Source: Chinchilla lanigera
Lineage: Eukaryota; Chordata; Mammalia; Rodentia; Chinchillidae
DNA length: 64,000 nt
Assembly (NCBI RefSeq): GCF_000276665.1
Contig: NW_004955463.1
Coordinates: 10,419,565-10,483,564 of the forward strand
Direction of reading: 5' to 3'
The translations under genes and the position numbers were made by a program. The stretch's first letter is position 1. Every line of letters starts with the position of its first letter. Positions 10,590-21,240 of the stretch are shown here, piece by piece. The notes under the pieces are model-generated. The model was not told where the DNA came from. It did no database searches and was given only the letters and a program-made list of their open reading frames with translations.

Positions 10590-13500
10590 ATTATATAAAA
10601 ATACCACCTTTATCTTATCCACTCCTCAGCTGAGGGGCATTTGGGTTGTTTCCAAAATTTTGCTATGACAAATTATGCTGCTATAAATATGGGTGTACAT
10701 ATGTGACTGTGGTATGATGTTTTTAATTCTTTTGAGAAAATAACCAGAAGGGGAATGGCTGGGTTAAATGGGACCTCTAATCCTAATTTCTTGAGGAATC
10801 TCCACACTGATTTCCAAAATGATTGCACCATTCTACATCGCTATCAACAGTGGAGAAATTCCTTTTCCCCCACAGCCCCTCCAGCATTNNNNNNNNNNNN
10901 NNNNNNNNNNNNNNNNNNNNNNNNNNNNNNNNNNNNNNNNNNNNNNNNNNNNNNNNNNNNNNNNNNNNNNNNNNNNNNNNNNNNNNNNNNNNNNNNNNNN
11001 NNNNNNNNNNNNNNNNNNNNNNNNNNNNNNNNNNNNNNNNNNNNNNNNNNNNNNNNNNNNNNNNNNNNNNNNNNNNNNNNNNNNNNNNNNNNNNNNNNNN
11101 NNNNNNNNNNNNNNNNNNNNNNNNNNNNNNNNNNNNNNNNNNNNNNNNNNNNNNNNNNNNNNNNNNNNNNNNNNNNNNNNNNNNNNNNNNNNNNNNNNNN
11201 NNNNNNNNNNNNNNNNNNNNNNNNNNNNNNNNNNNNNNNNNNNNNNNNNNNNNNNNNNNNNNNNNNNNNNNNNNNNNNNNNNNNNNNNNNNNNNNNNNNN
11301 NNNNNNNNNNNNNNNNNNNNNNNNNNNNNNNNNNNNNNNNNNNNNNNNNNNNNNNNNNNNNNNNNNNNNNNNNNNNNNNNNNNNNNNNNNNNNNNNNNNN
11401 NNNNNNNNNNNNNTAGTTTTAGTCCTTGGCATGTAGAAAGCCAGTTTTTCCAGCCCCATTTATTAAAGAGGCTATTTTTCTTCTAGTGAACATATTTGGC
11501 CCCTTTGTCAAAGATAAGGTGGCTGAGTGTGTTTGTAGTTGTGTCTCCATATTCTAATCTGGTCCGCTGGGCTTCAGGCCTATTTTTTTTAGCCAGTATA
11601 GTGCTGATTTCATCAATTGCTTTGTAGTATCATTTCAAGTCACGGATTGTAATGCCTCCTGACTTGTCTTTGTTGCCCAGGATTGTCTTTGCTATTCTAG
11701 GTCTCTTCTGGTTCCAGATGAATTTTAGGAGTATTTTCTCTGCTTCTAGGAGGTAAGCTATGGTATTTTGATTGGGATTGCATCAACTCTGTATTACAAT
11801 TTTGGAAGTATGGCCATTTTCACTATGTTGGTTTTGCCTATTCATAAGCAAAAGATATCTTTCCATTTTCTGATAGCTTCTCCAATCTCCCTTTTCAGAG
11901 TACTGTAATTTTCAACATATAAATCATATACTTCCTTTGTTAGATTGATTCCTAAGTATTTCATTTTTTTTGGATGCTATTGTGAAGGGTGTGGTCTCCC
12001 TAATTTCTCTCTCAATAAGTTTGTTGTTTGTGTACAAAACTGCTATTGATTGTTGAGTATTGACTCTGTATCCAGCCCTGCAACTGAATTTGGTTATTAA
12101 ATCTAGGAGTCTTTTGGTGGAGTTTTTGGGGTCTTCTTTGCAGAGGATTATGTCATCTGTGAATAATGATAATTTTACTTCTTCCTTTTCTAACCTTATT
12201 CTTTTTATTTCTAACTCCTGTCCAATTGTTCTGGCTAATGTTTTCAGAACAATGTTGAAAAGGAGTCGTGATAGTGAAAATCCTTGTCTGGTTCCTGATT
12301 TTAAAGTGAAAAATTTCAGTTTTCATCCATTTTTCATAATGTTGGCCATTGGTTTGTCATAGATGGCTTTCATCAGATTGAGATAAAGACCATCTATTCC
12401 AATTTTCTGTAGAGTTTTTACCATGAATGACTGCTGGACTTTATCAAAAGCTTTTTCTGCACCTATGAGTTTATCATGTGATTTTTGTCTCTGACTCTGT
12501 TGATTTGGTGTATTATATTTATTGGTTGGTATATGTTGAACCATCCCTGCATTCCTGAAATAAATCCCACCTGGTCATGGTGTATAATCTTCTTGATGAT
12601 TTGTTTAATTCTGTTTGTTATTGTCTTATTGAGGAATTTTGCTTCATTTGGGAGATTAGCCTGAAGTTCTAGTTTTTAGTTGTATCTTTCTCTGGTTTTG
12701 GTATCAGGATAATATTTACCTCCAGGAAAGTGTTAGGGAGTATTGCTTCCCTTTCAATTTCATTAAAGACTCTGAAGATCATTGGCATTAGATCGTCTCT
12801 AAATTTCTCATAAAATTCAGCATTGAATTCATCAGGACCTGAACTTTTCTTTGTTGGTAAGTTTTTAATTTCACTTTCAATCTCATTAACTGATACTGGG
12901 TTATTCAGAATTTTTATATCCTCTTAATTCAGCTTTGGTAGTTCATATATGTCTAGGAATTTGCCCATTTCTTCTTTGTTTTCCATTCTATGAGAGTAAA
13001 GATTTTCTAAGTAAGTATTGGTGATCTTCTGAATTTCCACAGGAGCTGTAATTACTTCACCCTTATTATTGCTTAATGTATGAATTTAAGTCTTTTCCTT
13101 ACTTTTTTTGATATAGTTGTCTAAGGGTTTATCAATTTTATTTATTTTTTCAAAGAACTAACTTTTCAGTTCATTAACTGTTTATATCATTTTCTTGGTT
13201 TCCACTGTGATAATTTCTGCTCTCTATAACTTCCTTCTTGCTATGGGCTTGGGTTTGTCTTGCTCTTCTTTTTCTAGAAACTTGAGGTGTAACATTAGAT
13301 TGTTTATTTGTGCTTGTTCTGTTTTCTTGATGTGAGAATTCACCGCTATAAATTTCCCCCTTAGGACTGCTTTTACTGTGTCCTATCAGTTCCAGTATGT
13401 TGTATCTGCTTTCTCATTTTGTTGTAGATATTGTTTAATTTGTTCCTTTATTACATTTGTGATAAATTGGTCATTTAGGAGGATATTGTTTAATTTCCAT

Positions 13501-14200
13501 GTGTTTATGGGGCTTTTGCAGTTTCTTTTGCCATTGATTTCTAATTTCATTGCACTATGGTCAAATATTATGCATGGGATAATTTCAATTCCTTTCATTT
13601 ACTTAAGCATGTCCTGTGGGCTAGTATACGGTCTATTTTAGAGAATGTTCCATGCATAGCTGAGACAAATGTGTATTCTGATAATGTTGGGTAGAATAGT
13701 CTAAAAACATCTACTAAGTCCATTTGTTCACAGCTTTGATTCTGTTCTGTTATATCTTTGCTGATTTTTTTGTCTGGTTAATCTCTCTTTGTGACAATTA
13801 GGTATTGAGGCCTCCCAGTACAAATGCTTCATTGTTTATTTGATTTTTCATGTCTATTAATAGTTGTCTTATATAGTTGGGTGCTGCTGTATTTGGTGCA
13901 TATATATTTATGATTGCTAACTCTTCTTGAAGTTTAACAAGTATGTTGTGACCTTCTTTATCCCTTTTGATCATTCTTGGTTTGAAATGAAGTTGTCTGC
14001 AAAAAGAATAGCTGCTGTTGCTTTTTTCTGGGTTCCTATTTTGTGGAATATTGATTTCCATCTTTTGATTTTCAGTTTATGAATTTGTTTTTGCATTAAA
14101 TGTGTTTCTTGGATACAGCATATTATTGGATCTTGTTTCTTGATCCATTCTGCCAGTCTGTTTCTTTTGATTAGTGAATTGAGGCCATTTACATGATGAT
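10590..14200 (-). pseudogene. L1 ORF2 pseudogene (endonuclease, reverse transcriptase)
   Basis: ORF2p was an endonuclease/reverse transcriptase that acts in the L1 ribonucleoprotein. The endonuclease domain appears at 13798-14061 as IKRDKEGHNILVKLQEELA and INIYAPNTAAPNYI. The conserved GDFN motif is replaced by GGLN, losing the aspartate. The RT fingers/palm appear at 12323-12544 with AEKAFDKVQ and KIGIDGLYL. The catalytic box reads [15 protein letters not shown] around 12152-12175, keeping both aspartates. About 525 bp are hidden by Ns at 10889-11413. Many stops confirm decay. Confidence 0.85.
10889..11413. other. Assembly gap (525 N) inside L1 ORF2
   Basis: A run of N. Flanking sequence is collinear L1 ORF2. 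The matching interval in the nearby L1 copy (8982-9519) is 538 bp, so the gap size agrees with simple missing L1 sequence. Confidence 0.95.
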
Positions 14201-14315
14201 TATAAGGGGTTGGGGATTTAAATCAGTGGCACGGGGCCTGCCTGGCAAGTGCAAGGTCATCAGTTTGATTCCTGGTACTGGAAAAAAACAAAAAACAAAA
14301 AAATTGATGATTATA
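14194..14315 (+). mobile_element. ID SINE, sense, inside L1, with 11-bp target duplication
   Basis: Flanks tgatgattata at 14194-14204 and 14305-14315 are identical. The body starts aggggttggggatttaaatc, contains caagtgcaaggtcatcag and a B-box-like gtttgattcc, and ends in an A/C-rich tail (14281-14304). It interrupts the L1 near the ORF1/ORF2 boundary, so it is younger than that L1. Confidence 0.88.
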
Positions 14316-14499
14316 ACTGTTATGTATTGTCTTATCATGGTATTTTCCTGCTGTTGGTTCCTTGCTTTTCTCCTCTGTTTAATTGCATGCCCTGCCTCAT
14401 GGTTGCTTTGTGTTGCTGGTTTTGGAATAGTGGCCATTTTTATCTCTGTCTAAAATATCTTTTAGTACTCTTTGTAGCATTGATTTGGTGTTCATAAAT

Positions 14500-14935
14500 C
14501 TCTTCAGTTGTTCTTTGTTATGGATGTATCTTATTTCTCCATTAATTTTGAAAGATAGTTTTGCAGGGTACATCAATGTGGGCTGGAAGTTGTTTTTTCT
14601 CAGGGCTTGAAATAATTCACTCCAAACTCTTCTTGACTTGAGCGTCTGTGTTGAGAAGTGTGCTGTGATTCTGATGGTCTTTCCTTTATAGGTGATCTTT
14701 TTTTTTTTTCTTCTAATAGTTTTTAATATTTTGCTGTTGTGCTGAATTTCTGGAATCTTGATTGTTATATGTAGTATATATTAGTGTAGCTTTATTTTGG
14801 TCAGAAATGTTTGGAGTTCTATATACTTCATTTATTTATATCTCAAATTCCTTATCCACACTTGCGAAGTTCTTTGCCATTATTTCTGTGCAGAATTTTT
14901 TTTGTCTTTTATTATATTTCCAGCATTATCATTTA
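14500..14935 (-). pseudogene. L1 ORF1 C-terminal region (decayed)
   Basis: Read on the minus strand, 14530-14700 lines up with the C-terminal part of L1 ORF1p (the RNA-binding protein of the L1 particle). An 'ITAHFSTQTLKSRR'-like stretch is followed by a 'NNFQP...YPAKLSF'-like stretch once frameshifts are allowed. The region 14710-14935 continues upstream with no intact frame. The coiled-coil part was not identified. Confidence 0.55.
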
Positions 14936-15610
14936 AGAGAAAGATGAGAGAAAGAGAGGAGAGAAAAATAGAATAAAATTAAAACCCTAAATACAAACAT
15001 AACTACTGACTACAGAGGAAAACAAAATTGCATCCAATCAGACTGAAGAGGGATACCCAATCAGACAAACAAGGGAGAATGAAAACAGTAAAATGCCTCT
15101 GTTGCTTACAATTCTGTGATAGTGTCCCAGAAATATCTTGGGTATGGTGCTGATCTTGGCCTCTGAATGTGGGGCCTGGGGTTGGACTTTTGATGGTGGA
15201 GTTCTCCAGAGTTCAACTTCTGTCTCCTTGCTGCTGTGTCAGACACTTCCATGTTTCTGGTCTCGCCAGTTACTCTGCCTTCCAAGGGCATGTTTGCGCT
15301 CCTGTGCACCTGGGACCTGGCTGTTGTCCTGGGCCTCAGATCTTCGGGTTCTTGTCAATGTACTTAACAAAGGCATGTGTCCTTACACTCCTTTCAAAGA
15401 CCCTCCCATCCTTGAGACAGTGGAGGAAGTGCACAGCATGAACTCACTCTGCTCACAGGCCCCCACTATCCCACAGACAGAATGAAGGAGGCTCTGACTC
15501 ACTCTGCCCACAGGCTTGGGTGTCCCACAGAGAGTGACATTTTTCTTGAGTTCTGAAAAAAATCTCATTTTCAATACAAGAAAGAGACACTTCATTCTAG
15601 CCAAGTTTGT
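14936..15610 (-). mobile_element. Probable L1 5' leader/promoter region, antisense
   Basis: Directly upstream (in L1 orientation) of the ORF1 remnant is a block clearly richer in GC than its surroundings, without open frames of interest. It holds an imperfect tandem repeat, gaactcactctgctcacagg at 15440 and gactcactctgcccacagg at 15496, a period of about 56 bp. Position, composition and internal repeats fit an L1 5'UTR, but I know no reference for this lineage. It could be unrelated flanking DNA. Confidence 0.45.
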
Positions 15611-16289
15611 GTTTCAACCTACACTTAACATTAAACAACTCAAAGAAAATGGTTTTATTTTTTCCTAGGTTCTTATGGCCACTTCAAGGATGACCAAATT
15701 GTTTTGGAAGAACAGAATGAAACTTTCTGTTTTACTTTATTTTTTCATTCTCATTTTCAATGAGTTTGCAAATTAGAGTCATCCGTACTCTGCACTTGGA
15801 ATGTATAGTTTTGTGGAGGGCTTACATTTTAACATCTGTTCTATGGCTAACAACAATGATGACCACCTCATATACTTATACCACCACAGCTATGTTCTGT
15901 TCTTCTGTTTCTATGAGGCAAAACATCATTTAATGTTTTTACATGTTTTGTATAAGCTAAAATGTTACCAAAAACATCAGTATAGAAGCACTACATTACA
16001 GATAAACAAATTACATCTTATGGTAACATTATTGGATACAAAGTGGTAAAATACTTAATAGTTTTGAACATTTCCTGTTTTGGGTAAGAAATCAAAGGCT
16101 GAATGGATTTCCAAAATTTATACTTGCTCTGTCTCCCAAAGATGAAGGTGAATGAACAAAGCCTATCAGTGAGTTGTTGTTTCTGTGGCTTTACTGAAAT
16201 CTTCATAGAAACCAATATTATACTTGAAATTTCATTATCCAAGAGATAGAATGAAAACTTTTTCTTGGTGTGACTCAATTGTGCACTTA
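15611..16289. other. No recognised feature
   Basis: AT-rich intergenic sequence with short frames on both strands and no recognised repeat or exon. Confidence 0.3.
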
Positions 16290-16862
16290 AAAATGAAAAC
16301 AATGCTTTTACTTGCTTAATAACAATGTCATGTCATACTATGGAATGGTGTTAAAGAAAAGACAGAAACAGACATCTTCTGACCAGTTTTTAGCTCTGCA
16401 AAGGTTGAGACCTAATGATCCAGAAGGAGGTCCTAGTGGGCTACAGACTCTGCCAAGGAGAGAAAGGACACCAGACAGCCAGATTCCTGCTGTTCTTATA
16501 GAAGAAGACTCTCTTTCTCAACAATATCCACCTTCCACTTCATCCTCCCTTCCTGCATGCCAAAGATGTCAACTTGCCTGGTGAATACAGTATGAAATTG
16601 TTGTTTCTGGTAAATTAGGCACATTTTATAACTTTGGTGAATGCACTAGGAAATTTATTGGTGTTTCTGGTAAATTATGCACTTTATACAACCCTTTTTA
16701 TTATGAAAAGTTTAGTTCAGGTATGTTTTTGGAAGTTTGGAATGCATTATAGGTATTCCCATTATTACTTGTGGGAAAAATAGTCTTGATTTACAAAAAA
16801 TTTGAGTTAGCCTTTGAAAATGAGTTGAGTTCACAAGTCAAAGGTCTACTGTAAAAGGATAC
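16290..16862 (+). mobile_element. Tigger-like (pogo/Tc1-mariner) DNA transposon 3' end
   Basis: A short frame (16312-16584) ends in a Ser/Pro-rich tail after a KKRQKQTS motif, resembling the C-terminus of Tigger transposases. The downstream 16715-16855 matches the Tigger 3' end pattern: 'ttggaatgcatta', 'ttcccattattacttgtggg', 'gatttacaaa', and the terminal 'cacaagtcaaaggtctactgta'. The DNA-binding and DDE domains are absent. A 57-bp direct duplication occurs at 16580-16692. Confidence 0.6.
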
Positions 16863-17549
16863 CTTTAGGGAAAGAGTTTATTAGAAGAAAAGCTGAATGT
16901 CAAGCAAGAATGGAAGACAAAGCAGTGTTGGGAGAGAAAATAGGTAACTTTAATAACAATAAGATCTTTGTGTTATAATCCAAAACCTTCCTTTCAAACA
17001 CAGTTCTATGCTTATAAAGAAGAAGAAGAGAACTATGCTTTTCACATTTTAATCTTAAAAGATAGCAATTCTTAGAAATTTTCCTTCAGCTGCACATTTA
17101 GGGATGGTGTCTATCTTGTTGATGTAGAAATGGAATGCCTCATTAATCTTACCACTAGTGAGACAGGACTGGACTTATACACTTTGTAAATAATTTAAAC
17201 AATTTAATTTCCTTCAAAATAATTTAAAAGCTCCTTTCTAAATAATTTCAACAGTTTATCTTCTTGTAAGGTCACTCAAATATATTCCTCAAGTGTATTT
17301 GAAACAAGACTTGTTAGGATGACTATAAATAATGATGAACTGCTATTTATTTGAAGAGAAAACGTTAGAAGAAAAAACTTTCAAGTTTCTTCACCATAAA
17401 TAAAAGATAAATGTTTGAGGAGATAGATATGCTCTACCTGAATCAACAGAAAATAATACAATATAAATATGTTTAATGTTTATGCTTTTATATATTATTT
17501 GAAAACTTAATTTGAAAATAACTCAATATGTACAGTAGGCATTTTGAGG

Positions 17550-17856
17550 TTGTAGTAAATCCCTTACTTTATAAATTTGTTCCATTCCAAGAGAAGGTCT
17601 GTGAGTCAGATTTGTTCGTTAAGTCTTAACAAAGTAAGATTTACACACCTTTGACATGAATATAAAATGTAAAACAGAAATAAACAAACACACACAAAGA
17701 TACTGAACACTATTAGAAGGTACCATAAGCACACACCAGCAGAACTGTGACAAAGTCTGACCGACACAGGAACGACTTCTGTGTATTGTGAAGTGCTTCC
17801 TCTCAGTCAAAGTTTGAAACTTGAATGTTCATAAATCAAGGACCTGCTGTACTTTT
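17550..17856. mobile_element. Tigger-like MITE with inverted termini
   Basis: The left end (agtaaatcccttactttata, then aatttgttccattcc) and the right end (gaatgttcataaatcaagga, then cctgctgta) are imperfect inverted repeats. They carry the 'ttcgtaaatc...acctgctgta' phrasing of Tigger-group non-autonomous elements, and TA dinucleotides lie at the edges. Internal sequence has no coding capacity. Confidence 0.55.
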
Positions 17857-18639
17857 GGCTCTAAGGATGGCTTTGCTCATCAATAAATTTATTTTCTTTC
17901 ATTTGTTTTTATGTACAAGAAAAATTTTAAGATAATAAATAAGATTAAATGGTGCAACCTGTGAAAGAAACTGAAATAAAAGTTTGAGAAAAGCTAGCTA
18001 GCAAAAGTGAGGTTCAAACTGGAAATTTTGGTCTTGTATAATGTACTGTAAGTAACCAACTGTTGGAAAAATGAAATATTTTATTAACTAGGAACTGATA
18101 CTGAGTTAATGGCTTGATGATATTTCAACTCACCAATAGGACAATAGGAAAGCTTCTATTATATGCTCACCTTTGAGTTAACTTCATTGTAACATACAGT
18201 AAATGTCTGACATATTGTCTGACATATTGTCACGTATTTGCTAAATTCTTGAAATATTAAACTTAAGAAATCATTATTATTAAGAAGAAATTTATATGTG
18301 AATGAGAAAGAAACATGTGATTACAACATACGGTTCCAAATTTAAAATCGAGATATTTTCAAAATACACACAAAGTCAATCATGGTTGATTTTGATAGGA
18401 ATGGGAAGAAAAAGAGGCATCACAGAAAGATGAGTGTTTACAATGGGCCTTGACAGAGTTTTCCAAATTGAGAGAATGGACATCTTGCTAGGTGGCTAGA
18501 ATAGAATAAGAAAAAATGGAGAAGTAAGTTTGTAGTTGACTTGAGTAGGTTTGGGATGAATGAAGTAAACAAGAGGCTGGGAATAAAACAAAAGAAGAAA
18601 TGATGGGAAAATGTGAAAGGACTTATAAATGACAAACGC
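17857..18639. other. No recognised feature
   Basis: Intergenic sequence. The part 18380-18620 has a purine-rich pattern faintly like antisense L2, not enough to call. A 14-bp unit (tgtctgacatat...) is doubled at 18205-18235. Confidence 0.3.
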
Positions 18640-18945
18640 TTAGTGGCTCAGTCAGCTTTTTGCCAGAATCACTGAGATAATACCTGTTGCCTTGAGAATG
18701 TGGCTGCACTGTTCCTCATGGAAAAAGTCCATGGTGGAGGAGATCTGTTCACCTCACAAAGGCTGGGAAATGAAGAGAGAGATGTGAATATATAATGTAA
18801 CTAACTCCTCAAGGGCATGCCCTCAGTGAGCTAATTTTCTTTCACTAGATCATTTAAAAGTTCCACCACCTTCAAACACTGCCACAGTCTGGGGGCAAAG
18901 ACTTCAACACATGAACTTTGAGTGACACTTGCCTAAGCTACAAGA
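18640..18945 (-). mobile_element. MaLR-type LTR, antisense, truncated
   Basis: The plus strand reads through the typical antisense MaLR block: 'catggtggaggagatctg', 'gctgggaaatgaagagag', 'gggcatgccctcagtgag', 'ttccaccaccttcaaacac' and 'aagacttcaacacatgaac'. The terminal dinucleotides are not preserved. Confidence 0.5.
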
Positions 18946-19317
18946 ATTGATAATGTTAATTTCATCTTTTGTAGAAATGGAGATCACAGAATGGTGGTGA
19001 ATAGGAAGGCAATCTGTTCTGACCTGTACCTGAGGGTAGTAATTCTGGAAAGAATAGTACAGAATTAAGTAAAAGTTTCAATTAGGAAAATACACTTGAA
19101 ATGGAGCATGATATGTGTATGTAATTACATGTAGAATTCTTAATGTAGATGAATGTGAGGTTTATTACGTTTATAAAACTTGGTGCATATTATTAACTAG
19201 AGTGTAGATACAAGAGAAGGACATCATCTGCAGAAAATTTTGAGTTTTGTTCTGCTTATGATAAATTTATATTTCGTACAGAACATTTGGGTTAATATAG
19301 TTCATTGTACTTAAGTA

Positions 19318-19513
19318 TAAAGTGTAAGAGAGTGGGGCATGGGGGCACACATCTGTAATTCCAGCATCAGAAGGCTGAGGCAGGAGGACTGTTGTGAGCT
19401 TGAGGCCAGCCTGGGCTCCAAAATGAGTTCAGAACTAACCTGAACTTCATAGTGATACCCTGTCTCAAAAAGACAAAATAAACAAATTAATTAATAAATA
19501 AAGTTTAAGAGAG
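19318..19513 (+). mobile_element. B1-type SINE (7SL-derived), sense, with 15-bp target duplication
   Basis: The body 19333-19498 reads gcatgggggcacacatctgt, 'ctgaggcaggaggactg', 'gaggccagcctgggctcc', and a second 'agttcagaactaacctgaac', then 'ccctgtctcaaaaaga' and an A-rich tail. The doubled 'ccagcct/aacctga' segment is the rodent B1 internal duplication. Flanks taaagtgtaagagag and taaagtttaagagag (19318-19332, 19499-19513) differ at one base. Confidence 0.88.
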
Positions 19514-20019
19514 AGAGACTAAGACTAGACATTTTGGAATTTTATGAAGTTATAGAAGAATCCCTTGTATTTGACTCATCTGAAAATGCCCTCTGAAGCA
19601 ATAAGAAATTAGGGCATAGACAAAATACTAAAGAACAACATTTTCTTTAAACTGCCAAAACGTCAATAATCGTGCCAAAGTCTTAAGCTTCATAGTGTGA
19701 GATTCTAAGAAATTAAATGAAAGACTGTAGAGAATTGAGGATATTCTGAGTATTTATTCAGGGTCTCAGAAACCTGCAGGAAAATGAAAGTTTTGCAGCA
19801 TAGTGATCCAGATAAAGACACAGTGATTATATATCTGAAAACCTGCTTTGATCCCTTAGACACAGACAGAATGGAGGTGCTTCCCTTCTACAACAACTGC
19901 GCAGCTGTGAACAGGATAGAACATGGCTGGTGGAGATTCTGTTATTTATAATCTCTGCAAAATCTTTTTACTAAGTACCTGAAAATTTATGAAAAACATT
20001 TTTAGGTTTTTTTTTTTGT

Positions 20020-20363
20020 ACCTGGAACAAAATATTCAATATACATAACTTAAAGGAGGTGATGCTTTTGTTGTTCATGGTGACAGTCTTTAGGTGGCTG
20101 TCTCTAAGGCAGAAAGGAGATGGTGGAAGGGCTTGTGATGCAAGCTGCTTACCTAATGAAGGCCTGGAAGCAAGAAGAGTGAAGGAAGAAACCAGGAGGG
20201 ATATGTACTCTTCTAGACCACTACTCTAGTGGCCTTTCTCTTCCAACCAGACACCACAGGGTCCACTGATGAGTGTAACACCTCATAGCCAATCATCTTC
20301 CAAAAGGTCCGCCTCTGAACACACACATCATTTTGGGGGTTATTCTATATCTACATCATAACA
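20020..20363 (-). mobile_element. MaLR-type LTR, antisense
   Basis: It starts with the 'acttaaaggaggtgatgc' motif shared with copies at 40830, 42058 and 44380. It then has a 'gaagcaagaagagtgaagg' body, a 'ccactgatgagtg' phrase, and ends 'atctacatcataaca'. Non-coding. Confidence 0.55.
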
Positions 20364-20369
20364 TCAAGG

Positions 20370-21240
20370 ATAAGTAAACAATAGAGACTGATGTATGAAT
20401 GTATCAGTCTTTAGAGTTAACAGATATTGACTTCAAAATAATTATGATTAATATATTGAGAAAAATATGGTAAGGTGGTGATTTTCTAAGAGATAAAACC
20501 TGTAAGAAAGAATGTAATCATTATGTCTCATTATAATTATGAATTCATAGAAATATCTTAACAGATTCAAGAGTGAAAATGAGAATTAGTAAAATGGAGT
20601 AATATAGCTGATAATGTCTATGATGCAGCGCAGAATGTACAACCTCCAGAAGACAAAAATACAGAAATGTAAAGAATTGTATTAGATAGGAGACATCATC
20701 AAATTTATGTGCATATCACATATCACATGAAGGAAAGGAAAAATAAAGCATAAATGACATTTGAAGAAATAATAGACTACACTTTCTTGAAAATGATGAA
20801 AAATTTCCTAACATAGGCTGTAAAAGCAGTAACAGCTCAAGCCAGGTATCACAAAGGAAACTATATACAGGCATATCAGAGTAAAACAGATGAGTAACAA
20901 TGATCAAAAAACTGTAGTCACAAAAATAAGGGATCAGTGAAAGACTGACAACCAACTTCTCAGAAAAAATATGTATGTAGGAAGAGAATAGTGTTATAGC
21001 CTAAAAAAACATCACTAACCTATGCATCTTTGCCTAATAAAAATGCTAAAACTCGGGATATAAAATACATTAGAATATATCTTAGGAAATGCATTGATGG
21101 CAAAACACGCTAAAAATACTAAAGAAAATTTTATACTCAGAAAGGAAATTATTATAGCTGAAAATGGAATAATACAAGAGAGGATAAAAAGCAATGAAAA
21201 TTTGAGGATGAATGGAAGTAATTTCACATGTAGCCAGTAG
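20370..21240 (+). mobile_element. Old L1/HAL1-type ORF1 region, sense
   Basis: An A-rich stretch whose order of phrases resembles the ORF1-bearing part of old mammalian L1 or HAL1. It has 'agagtgaaaatgagaattag', an 'agtgaaagactgacaaccaa' plus 'cttctcagaaa' block, 'ctatgcatctttgcctaat', and a 'gaaatgctaaag'-like part near 21100. All frames are broken. The family assignment is tentative. Confidence 0.42.

Larger units (their letters stand above)
10045..14940 (-). mobile_element. Long antisense L1 (3'UTR to ORF1)
   Basis: The minus strand runs from ORF1 (14500-14935) through ORF2 (about 14200 down to 10590) to a 3'UTR (about 10590-10050). The 3'UTR is homologous to that of the twin-primed L1: compare 10137-10300 with 8500-8660. 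An assembly gap covers part of ORF2, and an ID SINE sits at 14205-14304. Stops and frameshifts are frequent, so the element is dead. Adjacent 14936-15610 is probably its leader. Confidence 0.85.

Noticed and set aside
10755..11486. Long frames spanning the first run of N
   Set aside because: They are open only because N is not read as stop. The flanking codons are antisense L1.
16312..16584. Serine/proline-rich 90-codon frame as a host gene
   Set aside because: It is directly followed by a Tigger-type 3' end, so it is read as the tail of a dead transposase.
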